Positions 20,634 to 32,954 of a stretch of DNA of 64,000 nucleotides are shown piece after piece (positions within the stretch are counted from its first letter, which is position 1; each line of letters opens with the position of its first letter). The notes under the pieces were generated by a model. That model was given only the letters and a program-made list of their open reading frames with translations. It made no database searches and was not told the DNA's origin. Origin of the DNA: Schizochytrium sp. TIO01 (Eukaryota; Sar; Bigyra; Thraustochytrida; Thraustochytriidae); the NCBI GenBank assembly GCA_004764695.1, contig SMSO01000034.1, positions 2,612,501-2,676,500 on the forward strand, read 5' to 3'. The translations under genes were made by a program, and so were the position numbers.

Positions 20634-23118
20634 TTGAGAAAACCTAAACTCTTACTCCCTTAGGTTGTGTCGAGCCGTGAGCGTGATGGCCTTTGGCATT
20701 ATCGACGCTTTATGACCATAACGTCTGACCACTTCACCTTGAATGACATGCTCTAGATAAGGTGACCATCAACAACAGGCGCGTCCAATATGTTCTTCTT
20801 TAATTGTGTAACTTTGAGCACCTAATCAAGCTGCAACCCTACTTGTATTACGACTTTAGTTCATGTGTAAAGTCATAATTCTAAATGCTAATGAATGTAT
20901 CTTCTTTGAATTGATTCTATCTGGAAAATCTAGGCATCATTTTACACAGCAAGAAATTAAGCTGGGTAATCGCTAAAATAAACATAGAAAAATACTCAGA
21001 TAGTTGAGACTAAGAGCCATGAGTTTGCCAAAGGAAACTTCATCTGTAGACCCAACTTTGTATTTATCAACAATATGAAGCTCACCTGCAACAACATAGA
21101 CGCTTCATGATTATGTCTAGGTCGTTGTGTGAAGTTTGGCCTTGTATTAGCAAGCCATTTGTTTTGCGCATTGTTGAGCCAAGATTTATCCTTGCTATAG
21201 AAAACTTGTCTTCCTTATGATATAACGAACAGTTCAAAAATAACCCATGCAGAAAGATATTCTACTTCTTTAGAAATGTAGAACAACTCATTTGGATGTA
21301 ATAGGCATTGTCAGACAACTTCAAATTGTGAAGTTCTCTTGTAGCTGCTTGTGTAAGACTGAAAGCAACATCGAGTTGGCCCATATACTAAAATAGTAGA
21401 GCACTGTTTAAATGTGAACAATTTGTAACTGATTGCATTAGAATAATGACAGAATTATCCGCGACGCTAATCACTCCTTGTTTTATTTTCCATTCGCAAC
21501 ACGGTTTGTTTTCTTCACGGAAGATAGTCACAGACGAAGCTACGCCTGCATTTGTGACTCGAAAGTCATTAAAATGGAGCATTCTTGATGCCTTCGAATG
21601 GCGATTTGTCAAAGACTAACACCTTCACAAACATCCTATTATAAGTTTTCTAGGGTGCGCAAGGACGTGCGAAATATGCATGTTGTTCTTTTGATTACCA
21701 TATCCAAAATAGATTTTAAATTATTATTGCAAGGGTATGAATGCTTTGAAGCTTGATCTCCCCGATAATTTCAACACTAAGCTTCATGAATAAAATTACC
21801 ATCATATCTACCTAACTAAAATAAAACTAAGTGAAAGACAAAACGGCCTTTCGCTTGTGCTCTCCCTTTCGTTTGTAGTAAAACTTGCTTGCAATCGTCT
21901 TGCAATTGGCTCTGGAGCGGGATACTGATCAGTATATGCTAAAAGGGACATCATTCATGAAATTTTTCATAGTGCTACAAGCCATTGTTCCCGTGCGTGA
22001 CTTTGGGCAAAGTCTCAGAAATAACAAATGAATGTACAGAGGTTGCACCTGCCCAAAACATACTTATCTTTGCAACATGTAGTAATGATTTAACGAAACA
22101 ACTGAGTTTTGCGCTTCGCTTGGGTGCCCTGAGCAAGCAAGTTGGGGATTTATATTAATAATATTGACAGTTAGCGTGTCAATAGAGATGTCGAAGAAGA
22201 TTCGGTGCATAGCGCGCTGGAATAAAAATGGTAGCAGCTCGGTTAAATGTAAATCGTACTTGAGCATTCATAATCCCTATGCACTCAGGAACCTTGTGCA
22301 GGAATCATGTTCATAGTTTTCACTGCCTCATAGTTCTGTAAAAGTGAAAACTGTGGTATTAAATACCAGAATTAATTATGAAACCATCTATATTTCTTGG
22401 GCTCTTAATTTCTGGGTTCGACTTTGCTCTCACATTGTTGAATACCAGACTATAACTCTTGGGATTCTATGGTTGTACAGTTTCACAGAACAAAATACTC
22501 ATGGGACTTTTCTTGCTCTAGTTAATGACATTTGTTACTCTGACTCTTAGACGTTTGATATTTGACATTGGCGTTTGTGATGTCCAGTTCCAATACAAAT
22601 TGTGCGTCTCATTGTTTTAACTTTGCAGTTTGACGTTTCACAATTTGTCTTTCCACAGTGATCACATTTCATTTGGTCAGGAAATTTCCTTTTATTTTGT
22701 TATTGCTTTGTTCCACCAGAGTGATGTCTCTTTGTATTGCGGTGATGTTCAAACTTTGCTTTGGACATGCTTGAATCGAAGGTTCTCCCCTCAGTTCTAT
22801 AAAAATTATTTGCTTGAAGGTCAGTGTGATTACTATGTTCCGATCGAGCTATGCTGATGTTTCCTGCGATCGCAAAATTTTCATTGGAGCATTTGTGCAT
22901 AGTTCAAATCCAAAATGTCCATCTTGAATAATTTTCTCTCGTTCATGTCTTCCAATTTATCTGGAGGATAGCTTTGTAGAGGTGCAATGGATGTAAGTAG
23001 CATCATATCTTCTACAGATAACCTAGCTTCCCTTTCTTTCTTTGTTGTTAAAAAAAATTGGGATAAAGTCGAACCATTACTTTACTGAGAGCAGCATTTG
23101 GAGAAATGCGCAACTATT
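20634..23118. other. intergenic, A+T-rich
   Basis: About 2.5 kb without a supportable gene. Open frames are under 80 codons. I see no repeats strong enough to list. Confidence 0.45.
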
Positions 23119-23540
23119 GAAGATGATTCTGGTCAGCTAAAAGTTGACTATGAGGAACAAGGCAAGAGATCTAGGAAGGCTTGACAACTTTGGCTTCAAG
23201 AGTTGGCGATATGCTGCCCTCGAGTTTCAACTCTGAGACAGACAGACTCTTGTAATGATAAGGAGACTTAGGAATACTCTGACTGAAATAGATACAATTA
23301 AAACGGTTGGGATGACTTATCTCTTCTTCAACCATCAACTCAGATTCCAACATACGAAATTCTAGCAAATGCGTATATACACTTTTAGTTCTTGCCTATC
23401 TTGAGTTCACAAGGACGCAGTGGGTGATTGATTTAGTTATATTCCTATGTAAGTCTTAAATTTGTAAAGGCTTACAATCGAGTATCAATAACTCTAGCGA
23501 TGTCTTATCCCTCGTTGCTTCGATTGAATATATTAGCATC
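23119..23540 (+). repeat. dispersed repeat family, copy r1
   Basis: A diverged copy of a ~400-bp element also seen at 23782-24188 (inverted) and 24955-25358. Shared landmarks in order: GATGATT.TGGTCAGCT near the left end, CTTCAACCATCAA in the middle, ACACTTTT..TTCTTG, and near the right end CTCTAG.GATGTCTT followed by TTCGATTGA. No open frame is shared between copies. Confidence 0.55.
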
Positions 23541-23781
23541 AACCGAAATTTCACTTTAAAGCCCACAAGGCTCGTAGGCTTGGCGAATGTTGATTGGAGA
23601 GGTTATTTAGTGATTTGTTATTAGTCTTGAGGGTGACTGGGAGATTTAGTAGCTTTGCCTTGAAAATTGACGATCTTCTGAACTTAAAGTAATTCCAAGG
23701 TGGTCTGACTCATATTCTAGTGAGTGAATTTAGTTCAACGTAAAATCTCATCTTCCACAGCTCTTGCCTTGTCTTTGGAAC

Positions 23782-24188
23782 CATACTGCTGAGACCTCCA
23801 ATCGAAGGAACTAGTGGACAAGACATTGCCAGAGTTCTTGGTGTCCCTTTGTAAAACCCATTAGAAATAAGGTTTACATTAGAACAAGAATAAGCAGCCA
23901 GACTTATGTGGCTGCTGAAGCCAAGAACTAGAAGTGTGAATACACATCACCGACACCCAAGCTTGGTTTAGCTTGGATCGATGGTTGGAGAAGGTTGGAT
24001 AACCTAACCCCATCGATTATCTCTAACCACATTCAAGAATGTCTTAATCTCCCTAAATTACTACATGAATCCATCTGTCCTGGAATTCATTCCCCAGGAC
24101 AGCAGTTCCCTAACACTTAAATCAACCTTCTTATAACCTTCATCAAGCTTCTTGCCTTCATCTTTACAGTCAACCTCACGCTAATCAG
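23782..24188 (-). repeat. dispersed repeat family, copy r3 (inverted)
   Basis: Its reverse complement aligns along its full length with 24955-25358 at roughly three quarters identity by eye. Landmarks: GTTGACTGTAAAGATGAAG, GAACTGCTGTCCTGG, GTAGTAATT, TTCTTGGCTT.AGCAG.CACATAA, CTCTGGCAATGTCTTGTCC and TTCGATTG. It contains a 9-bp inverted repeat (CTGTCCTGG at 24075-24083, CCAGGACAG at 24094-24102). Confidence 0.75.
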
Positions 24189-24954
24189 TATCACCTTTCA
24201 GCACATACCTGAGCTTTCGACTCTCAGCATTCTATTCACTGCATGTGTCATGTTTCCACATCTAGACTTAGATGTCTTTAATTTTAAAAAAAACTACTTG
24301 CTCACTATACGTATTTTAATCCCTTCAGGTGATAGACCCAGGATTTTCACATGAGACGTTCACGTTCTCCCTTATTGCTTGACTTCGAAAATTATGAACC
24401 CACTTATAAATACAAGAACGTGTGAAGCTCACGTGGTTTTTGCAAGATCGTTCAGAGAATACAGGATCAAGCTCTTACTTTACATTCCTGTCGTAACAGG
24501 TCAAAATTTTATCCATGCAGCATTCATAGGTTCGATTGGTGCTTGCCTTGTACTTTTCCAGTAGCCTGCATCTTCATGATGAATTGCAAACAAAGTGGTA
24601 GTCTTCGCCAACGCTTGTAAAGTGATGCTGCAGTATACGTAATAGTGATTCAGAAATAGACGTCGCTACATTCAAAAGCCCCGAAATTACGCTTTCCACC
24701 AGAATGAGTAAAAACCCTTTGCTGCCATTTGAAGATAGAAGTGCAAGAATGAGGCTCTTTTGCGTAACACAATTGTTCAGGAGACTCCGGTAGAATAAAG
24801 CATATGAAAAACATGGATTGTCGAAAGACCAAAGTTGATTATATATACATTTTGGGGGAAAGAGAATTTCTCAATATTTACAAGATTCTGTTATGAAGGA
24901 TTGGTTTGTTCACCAGATTACTTTTGCATTATATACATCGAGCTCCCGAAAGAT

Positions 24955-25358
24955 GATTGTGGTCAGCTTAAGGTTAACTGTAAAGATGAAGTCAAGAGTC
25001 TTGATGATGGGGGTTTAATAAGGTTAATTTTAAGAGTTAGTGAACTGCTGTCCTGGAAAAGGATTCCTGGGAAGACTGATGCATGTAGTAATTACGGAGG
25101 CTAAGACATTCTTGACCAGTGCTCGAGATGCTTGACGGGGTTATCCTCTTCAACCATCAATCTAAATGACACCATACTTTGATATAGGTACTGTGTAATT
25201 ACACTTTTGATTCTTGGCTTGGGCAGTCACATAAATCTGTCTGTCTAATTCTGCTTTATTATAAGCCTTATGCCTGCGAGGGCTTTACAAAGGAGCGCCA
25301 GGAACTCTAGCAATGTCTTGTCCATTAGCTCCTTCGATTGAAGATCTTAGCACTCCCT
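24955..25358 (+). repeat. dispersed repeat family, copy r2
   Basis: This is the direct-orientation partner of r3, so the two could form a long inverted repeat with a ~770-bp loop. The distal landmarks (TCTAGCAAT.TTTTGTCC-like) also recur in weaker form inside duplicated units A (about 25540-25770) and B (about 38160-38370), so the family predates the duplication. Confidence 0.75.
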
Positions 25359-26329
25359 GCTGAAAGATTAAGCTAGATTCTGGGCTAAAAATACAGAGGC
25401 AAGATGCTTGGGAATAACTTAAAGAGAATTTCGCGGACTTGGGCTTTCAAAGTTGTCTAACTCATACTATAATCAGGAGAGTAAGAAAAGCATAATCAGT
25501 TTTACTTATAACTGAAGTGGCTAGTGTAACTTATCTCTTCAACCATCAATCAAGATTTCACCATACTTACTATTCTATTGGACATGTATGTATCATTTTA
25601 GTTCTAGAAGTTCTTGACTTTGCAACCATGCAACTGCTCGCCTAGTTCTGTCCTGTAAAACTTAATGTTTTCCGACTTCTAACTGTCTGCAAAAAACTCT
25701 AGCAATATTTTGTCCATATGACCCTCAATGGGACATTTCAGTACTTTCGCATAAGCAACATACTTTGTTGGCTATTCTCGTAATGTTAAGACAAAGGCTT
25801 AAAGCATTGTCCCGTCAAAGCTCATGCAGAACAAAGCTGCGCGTCCTTTATGTGTAGGAAAGTAGGATCGATGAATTCTCCATACTCCACGAGGAACCTG
25901 AGTTGTCTCACCCCAATTTTTGAGCAAGGAATGAATTAAGCAAGTTTCACACGGGAAGAAACAAATAGCCTACGTGAACTCATCAAATGATTTGCGTTGG
26001 TGCTTCTTGAAGCTCATTGCATATCATGCGTTTCGCTTCTATTGAAAAAGATATGTACACGACTGGAGATCAGAAAAGAACATGAAGAAGACTTGTATCT
26101 TCAGGATGAAGCTTGAAAACTTTGATAGGTCGCTGCTATGATTTATGCATGCACTCGAGTCGGTGGAAGTACTGAAATTTGGCATACTCTACTTCAGTAT
26201 CTTGTTGACATATACAGGGCGAGTCGACATTTCAGCGCTAGCTCCATGTATACTTATAGAAGACCAACACTAGATTTCCGTTGGCAGTTTTACTATACGT
26301 CTATACTTGGACTTGATACATTTGAGTAG

Positions 26330-28183
26330 AGATACCATAAAGTAGCACCTTGCTTACATAATTTGGAGTTTTGTATTTCTCATAATATAGGGCATTGTAA
26401 TAGTACTGAGTAAGCGACCATGCAGCTTAACAAAAATATGATAGCATGAGCTTCTGTACGTGGTGTGCCATGTGAATCAAATTTTGTATATGTAGATGCA
26501 TTGGAACTAGGTAAGTTCTACCTTCATAAAGCAGATGGTATCTAAACATTCTAGCAAGAGAACTGACCCCACTCGAACTTTGGGCTTAACTGTAACAGTG
26601 TCTCTAAAAGCCAATGCAAAAACTTTACCAACCATTTTCTAGCACATGTTTGTCAGTTTTAGTACCTCCTTTCATATCATGAGAAGCCTAGGAATACCCC
26701 ACTCGTCCCCCCTACGTGCTCCCTCCCTTGATGACCACGAGTACACCTTTATATAAACATTCTCAGTGTGGGCAGCGCGAATAAAAACTTAGGGCACTAC
26801 CATTCTGATTTAAGAGTTGCTGCGATTTTGACTTCCTCAAATAATACTTTTAATACTAGGTATCTAAGCACTGCTAGTAAGGCCCGGTCTTTTAGCGAAT
26901 TACTATTACTGACGCCATAAGGTTACTAGTACCAGCTACTAAACATCAAACGCATTGTTGAAAATGTTAAAAAATATAAAAAAGTCCTGAAGAGTTTTAA
27001 TTATTTAATGTTCAATTTAATTTAATTATTTTAATTTAAAAACAAAAAAAAAGAAGAAAAAAGTAAAGGAGATAAAAGGCGTAAACTTCCTAACATGTTT
27101 TAAGTCTCCGAAATAACCTAGCGTCCGATTTACAACAGTCGAGCATTTTAGCTTATTTTAATAATGAATATGAGTTTGTGCACCAAAGGTCATTTAATTG
27201 ATACGGAAGCATCAGGAAGCAGCTCTGTTTGGACGCCGCAAAGGTGTACTGCGTGTATATATGAACATATCTGCAAGAAGCACCAGAGATCGACCCATTG
27301 CGTGCAAAAATCGAGCGATTTCGACGTTCATTTTCTTTCATTCGTGCCACCTAGTATTTTATCCTTTGCTATTTTTAACTTTGAAGAGAAGAACTTGGAA
27401 AAGCTAAAAATCGTTCGTTCATTCACTCATTCAATAAATCGTGCCACTCCTACTATTTACCATAACTAAATTGCCTTTAGCAATGCGAGTGTCCTACTAA
27501 AGCTCTTACACAGACAAGTAGGTAGGTACTCCCACTTTATCTTAAAAGTTTAATCAAAACAATGAAGAGTAAAATAAAAACCTTCTTCATAGGTACTATA
27601 CGCGCCAGAAACGCCTCGCACCTAGCACTCTCTACCTCCGCACTAGCCACTCTCCGCAAGAACCCACCCTCCAAGTAAGCCACGGCCAGTCAAACAAACA
27701 ACCAAACAACCAAACAGCCAAACAACCAAACAAACATCAACATAGTCATGGCCAAGACGGCGGAGGCGACGCGAGCAAGAACAGGAGCTCAAGATATGAA
27801 AAGCGTAGACTTCCGAAAGGCCCTTCCTCCTCTCTCTCAAGTCCGCCCATCCCAAGCCTCGCTTCATTCGCCAATCAGTCAGTCAGTAAGGTAAAGAAAG
27901 AGCAAAGAGAGAGAGAGAGAGAAAGAGAGAGAGGGGAGGACAGGACAGGACAGGACAAAATCCAACGAGATAGGGGGCGTCTGAAGTTTGTGTATAGAGA
28001 GGGGGCTGTGGGTGGCAAGTCAGAAGCAAGTGGGTCCTTCTTCATTTCCCTCTGGGGCCAATTTTGGGCGCCGCGCCTTCTGTAGGTGCCGAGCTCTTGG
28101 CAGCGGAGCACGGCCGTCTCGGCCGCCGCCTCTTTGCTTGGCCGTGCGAGAGGGTTCGGTGTTCTGCTGTGGTAGTATAGAGT
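26330..28183. other. noncoding part of unit A
   Basis: No gene conserved with unit B is visible. It includes A+T-rich sequence near 27.0 kb, an AACC/AAAC-rich tract (about 27690-27735) and a GA-rich tract near 27.91 kb, followed by a G+C-rich block leading into the conserved TATA element at 28184. Confidence 0.45.
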
Positions 28184-28190
28184 TATAAAA
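28184..28190 (+). promoter_or_regulatory. candidate TATA box, conserved in both units (A)
   Basis: TATAAAA sits in a block conserved with unit B (TATAAAA at 40960): shared flanks are TTCTGCTG upstream, AGAGTTATAAAAGGTT at the box and TCTCGG downstream. This suggests a real promoter 3.5 kb upstream of the AP2 start. Possible splice signals follow in A: donor GTAAGTAT at 28290, acceptor TTTGCAG ending at 28547 and donor GTGAGT at 28735. Confidence 0.4.
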
Positions 28191-29044
28191 GGTTAGAGCC
28201 CTCTGTCTCGGGGATTTTCAGAGGTATATTGCCAAATAAATACATTATTCAATTATTCAATTTTGGTGTAGTTGAAAACGGTCTGAAAAGTAAGTATCGC
28301 TACTGGAAGGGAGGCATTACAGCTAGCTAGGGGTTTCTATACCAGTGCAGGAGCGCGCAAAGGGCCTGTGCTGGCGGATAGTAGTAGTGCCTAGAGGCTA
28401 CCCTACTAGCAGGCAGCCAAAATATGAAGGGGAAAGGAAGCTAGCTAGCTAGGCCCCTAGAGCCGCGGCTACCGTAAGGTCTAGTGGCCATTGTATAGTT
28501 GCAGCAGCAGCGGCTCTGCACATTACCGCTCAGCCTTCTGTTTGCAGGTGTTCGAGCACGCTCATCGGGGCGCGCTTGTTTGGCTTCAAAGGACTCTCGC
28601 GGCGACGAAGGAGTGAGCAGCTCATCTCATCTCCCGCATCAGCAGAGAGGGATAGCGATGGCAACAATTCTGGTCTTGGATCAGAAAGCAGAGCCCTCAA
28701 GTTTAATACATATCATCTATGTACGTGAGTATTCTCGCCCAAGGGCGCTTTCATCCAAGCTTACCGCGCGCGGAATACCATGAGCCCTGGAGAAGGCTTG
28801 GTGCGGCCCCCTCAGATGAGAAAGTGGTTCGTCCACAGCATCAAGCCTCGCTCAAGTCTGACTTCGCTTCGAGGTGCTTGATTCTCCAAACAAAACCTCA
28901 ATCTGGAAATATGATTTGCTGTGTCTCAATGCGTCGCTCCTCTTCGTTCCCATCTCTGACGCTCTCTATTTCTTTTTCTATTAAACATTTTTAGGCCTAC
29001 GTATATAAACAAATATATTTAATAATAAATTTTTAAAGGCTGAA

Positions 29045-29070
29045 AATAATAATAATAATAATAATAATAA
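29045..29070. repeat. (AAT)n microsatellite
   Basis: About eight AAT units close to the left edge of the segment inverted between units A and B. Confidence 0.9.
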
Positions 29071-29139
29071 GTCGGGAAAGGAGCTGCTTCTGGTGATAGC
29101 AGTAGCAGTTAAGAAATGCAGGCTTGGGAGGTTTACTTA

Positions 29140-29640
29140 CCGAGGTCGCCTCCAGCAATCATTGTTATAAACAGGAATCACTTTGCCATTGTGCCAAGGC
29201 TCCCACCAATCTCCATCGTTGGCTCTATCCTGTAGTCGAATTACTAATTGGCGGATTGACTTAAGCTCCCACTCGAAAGGCGCTCTTTCCAAGTGCGCGA
29301 GTACACTACCAATTAGTTAGTAGTGTATACGGGTATTCCTTCTGTTTGTTTACTATAAGGTCAAATCAAAACTTCAGGGCTCTGCTTTTTTATCTCTAAG
29401 ACCAGAATTGTTATTGATTCCTGGGAACTCTGCAGCGGCGTCATGAGATAGGGTCACGTGGGATGGCTGAAGGCAGTCGTAGAAAGGGGCCTCTCGAGCT
29501 TACCCTCGCAGCCGTCACGCCGCTTGGCGTCTCTCTTTGCCTTTTGTTCAAGCTCTGCGGCAAACATCACTTTTTAGTTTAACCTCGATTTTGTATAGCT
29601 AGGTACCTCGCTATCCAGCTAGCTAATCAACAGACGGGTA
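29140..29640 (-). repeat. segment inverted relative to unit B
   Basis: The reverse complement of this stretch aligns with 42055-42580 in unit B (shared pieces include GAACAAAAGGCAAAG.GAGACGCC, CCTTCAGCCAT, CTCATGACGCCGCT and TTCCCA/CTCCCA-GAATCAA), while both flanks align directly (TTACTTAC.GAGG on the left, CTGTTCACATTA on the right). A second partial direct piece (ACAATTCTGGTCTTGG..CAGAAAGCAGAGCCCTC) lies at about 28660-28705. Confidence 0.75.
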
Positions 29641-30246
29641 GGTACCCTGTTCACATTAATTTAAATTTGTTTTGTTTTGTTTTGTTTTATTCTCAGTCGG
29701 TGTTTCTCTCTTAGTAACTAAAAAGGAATTTATATTTTTAGAGGTATACATAATAATAAAAGCTGTAAGAAACACTTCGAAAAATAGAAAAATAGGAAAT
29801 AAAGTTGAAAACAGAAAGTTAATGAGAGAAGCAAAGAGCGTCTCGCCAGTTGTTTTATTTTGTTTTGTTTTATTTGTTAATTGATTTGTTTTGTTCCGAG
29901 TTCTGAGTTGGTTACCCAAATACCTAGCTCTCTGCTTGCATTCATGACTTGTGGAACGACCTAAATGCCTATAGTACTAAACAAGGATGGCTGCAAGGCC
30001 TACTACTTTTGAGTACCCACTAGGGAATTACATAGGTAGGCGGGTAGAGTATTTACTTAAAGTACTTTTCAACTTTCCAAGTAGCTTACTCCGGCCTTAA
30101 AGACTTTTTTTTTTTTTCTCCTAATTATTAACCAAGTTACTACCGCACCTGCTACCCGATAATAATTTGAGAGTAGATTAAAAATATATAACCACAGCAT
30201 TTGGCAAAGTTTCTTCGTTTGTGAGAGGAGCTAATTGCAAAATTGT

Positions 30247-30270
30247 TGGGGAAGTCCCCAGACTTATAAA
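30247..30270 (+). promoter_or_regulatory. conserved palindrome plus TATA-like element (A)
   Basis: TGGGGA-AG-TCCCCA at 30247-30260 is followed five bases later by TATAAA (30265). It lies in an ~80-bp island nearly identical to 43190-43280 of unit B although flanking sequence has diverged. About 1.4 kb upstream of the AP2 start. Confidence 0.4.
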
Positions 30271-31709
30271 AGACAAGTTTTCTACATACTTTATTAGCTA
30301 ATATAAAACATACCCACACTTAAATACATTGCAATCAATGTTTGTGTTATGCAATAGTGAAGAATATATGGCCTTAGTTACTGCGGGAAGAAGAATGAAG
30401 AAACTTGTGTCACTAAGACATACCAAGTTGAAAAAGCTCCAGTGAGAGTGGAAGAAAGTAAGTAAGCACATGCCTGGAAAAAGTAATTAAAAAGGCATGG
30501 GAGGGCAGCTTTAGAGGCAGTGGCGATGACTACACTGTGGTACATGGTCGCTTCTGAGGGGCATTAGTAGTGAGGAAGATGAAGAAAGAGAGGGGAGGAT
30601 TTTCATACTGACAACTGAAGAGGCAAACCAACAAAACAGAAATAATAGTTTTTCTCTTTCCAGTCAAAGCTAAAGCAATTTTCAATCCCTGCTCAAGCGA
30701 GGAGGCCTCCAACCCCTCCTTGAGCTCTTCTGCAGCCGGCTAGCGCGAGCACCCCAGCCGCGCCACAGACGCAGCATCGAGCGTAGTATCCGCATCCACC
30801 TTCGGCTCTTCGCACGCAGTGCGACTCCTTTCCTCGTTGCCATCCGCTCGCCCCTTGGAACGAAGCTGACGGTCATCTCATCTATCTCAGCCGCATCTCT
30901 CCATCTCTTTGCGGCTGCTTCTGTTGCAGCTGCCCTCCTGGTGGTGTTACTGGTGGTGCTGGGCGTCTTAGCTGTAGCACAAGTTCACCCCATCGAAAGA
31001 GCTCGAGCGAGCAAGAGCGCGCGAGGCTATAGACAGAAACGAGAAAGAGCACAATCGACAAACAATCGAATATTTAATCATTCATTCATCAAACAAACAA
31101 ACCCTCACATCTTCACTTAAGAGAAACAGCTCACGAGATCCTTCAAGGCGCCCTTGAACCAGAGGTCCTGGCACAGAAGTCGTAGTAAGTGGCGTCTTTG
31201 TTTCGATTTTGAGCAATCTCCAGAGAGAGGTAGAGAGATCGATCGAAAGAAAGTACTATCTGTACCTGCAGGAAAGAGCTGCTTGGTTGATCGTTCCTTT
31301 CTTTGTTTGTTTCTTGGTTTCTTTGTTTGTTTCTTTATTTCTTGTTGTTTCTTCTATCTCTTTGAGTTAGTGCTTCCTGTTTCTTTTATCTTTCTTCTCT
31401 CCCCTCTGTCTTTGCGCGCAGTTTCCGCTTTCCCCTCTTACGCTCTCTGTGCCTGTGCCCCCTCGCCAAAGAAGCGCCCCTCTCTCAAAAAGAAAGAAGG
31501 GGAAGGAGCAGAATCAGAGAGAGAAAAGAAGTCAGAGAAGAGAAAAGAAAGTGGGAAAGAAGCAACAATTTCGCCAACTGAGAAGAAGAAAGAGAGGGAG
31601 AGAAGAGCCTTCTCTCGTGTAGGGCGTAGGGCGAGGAAACTCAAAGCTCTTGCGTTGCGGGCGGGCAGCGGTGGCAGCTCAGGGTAGGAGAAGGGAGGGA
31701 AAGGGAAAG

Positions 31710-32594
31710 ATGCTTCCTTCGGACGGCCCGGAACTCAAGTCGAGAAAGCTGAACAGCGACGGGGTTGCTGGCAACAACAACCTGGTCAACAGGAGCAACA
31801 GCGCCACCTACAACAACTCCGACTGTAACAACAACAATTACAGCCAATCTGGCGCTGGGGATGTTGTGAGCAACAGCGCGAGGGCTAACTCGAGGCATGA
31901 AGATGGACCCAGAGCAGCGCAGACGCCTAGAGATTTTGCAGACTTCTTACGTGAATGTATAGACTCGTCAGAGAGGAGCGGCCAGCTTTTGAACCTCGAA
32001 TTTGATGACAATGAAACCAACTCTTCCGCAGACAGGACAAACAGCGCAACAGACTATGATGGGTCACGAGGGCCCTCTTCAGTTGGAGGAGACACAGACT
32101 CAACAAGGACGATGCCAGGAGAACCATCTTCAGTAAACGACGATGGGACTTTACGTCGAGGGTCAAGGCGTACTTTTCGAGGAGTTCACTGGAACCCAGC
32201 ACGCAGGTGCTTTGTGGCAAGGATGTGGCGGAATGGTCGTTGCGAGAACCTTGGTGAATTTTCTACAGAAACCAGGGCTGCTTTAGCTTGGGATGTCAAA
32301 GCTGAGAGCTACTTTGGTCCAAATTTTGCAGAGTTCAATTTTCCTTCCGAGGAGGATCGAGCTAGACTTTGGATGGCATTTACACAACAAATCCCCTTTG
32401 AAGATCTACAAAATAATACGCCAAGTAGTAGCAGCGGCGGGGGTAGTAGCAGCAGCAGCTCTGACGGGCAAAGCAATAGCAATGGGACTAATGATGATGA
32501 TGGTGGTGATGATGATGACGATGATGATGACGGCGATCGTATTATTAATCCAAAAGCTTACCAAGGAAGGTATAAGCTAGGGAGCAGTGAGTAA
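31710..32594 (+). CDS. AP2/ERF-domain protein, unit A paralogue
   Basis: A 294-residue likely nuclear DNA-binding protein. I chose the Met at 31710 because the paralogue in unit B begins at the same place; the frame extends 20 codons further but that part is not conserved. Order: Asn/Ser-rich N-terminus (1-60), a short conserved block DFADFLRE (75-82), an acidic/Ser-rich stretch, AP2 domain about 153-213 (RRTFRGVHWNP, RMWRNGRCENLGEFSTETRAA, AWDVKAESYFG, FAEFNFP), then a Ser-rich run and an Asp-rich run (about 262-275) that could act as an activation region. The YRGV/WLG/AARAYD/NFP pattern of AP2 domains is recognisable, with the AYD position as AWD. Single exon within the coding part. Compared with its partner the AP2 domain is almost unchanged while linkers vary. 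Confidence 0.85.
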   Translation: MLPSDGPELKSRKLNSDGVAGNNNLVNRSNSATYNNSDCNNNNYSQSGAGDVVSNSARANSRHEDGPRAAQTPRDFADFLRECIDSSERSGQLLNLEFDDNETNSSADRTNSATDYDGSRGPSSVGGDTDSTRTMPGEPSSVNDDGTLRRGSRRTFRGVHWNPARRCFVARMWRNGRCENLGEFSTETRAALAWDVKAESYFGPNFAEFNFPSEEDRARLWMAFTQQIPFEDLQNNTPSSSSGGGSSSSSSDGQSNSNGTNDDDGGDDDDDDDDGDRIINPKAYQGRYKLGSSE

Positions 32595-32948
32595 ATTTCT
32601 CCCAGCTCAAGTATGGTTCTGCTGCTCTACACCTCTACATTGAACTCCCCAAACTACATTCTAAACCCAAACACGCTTCTTGTGGCCCTTACATGTATTT
32701 TTTTGACGCTGTTGACGCCAATTGTTTCATTCTGGCCTTTTATGAGCCCTAAGCTAATCTAACTCATGTCCCTACAATACTTGTTTAGATTTATGAATAT
32801 TCTTTACTTCTTTTCTTTTCCTTTTATTCTAGAGCAACAACCGTATTTTAAGCACTGAGTAGAGCTTTGTTGATCAGCATCTCGTAAGATTTTTGGCTTT
32901 ATGTTGAGGAGATAAAACGCTGGTTATGAAAAGTGGATGTCTTGTCTT

Positions 32949-32954
32949 AATAAA
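32949..32954 (+). promoter_or_regulatory. poly(A) signal candidate of AP2 gene A
   Basis: AATAAA about 355 bases after the stop. The homologous place in unit B (about 46055) reads ATTAAA, a common variant. Confidence 0.4.
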
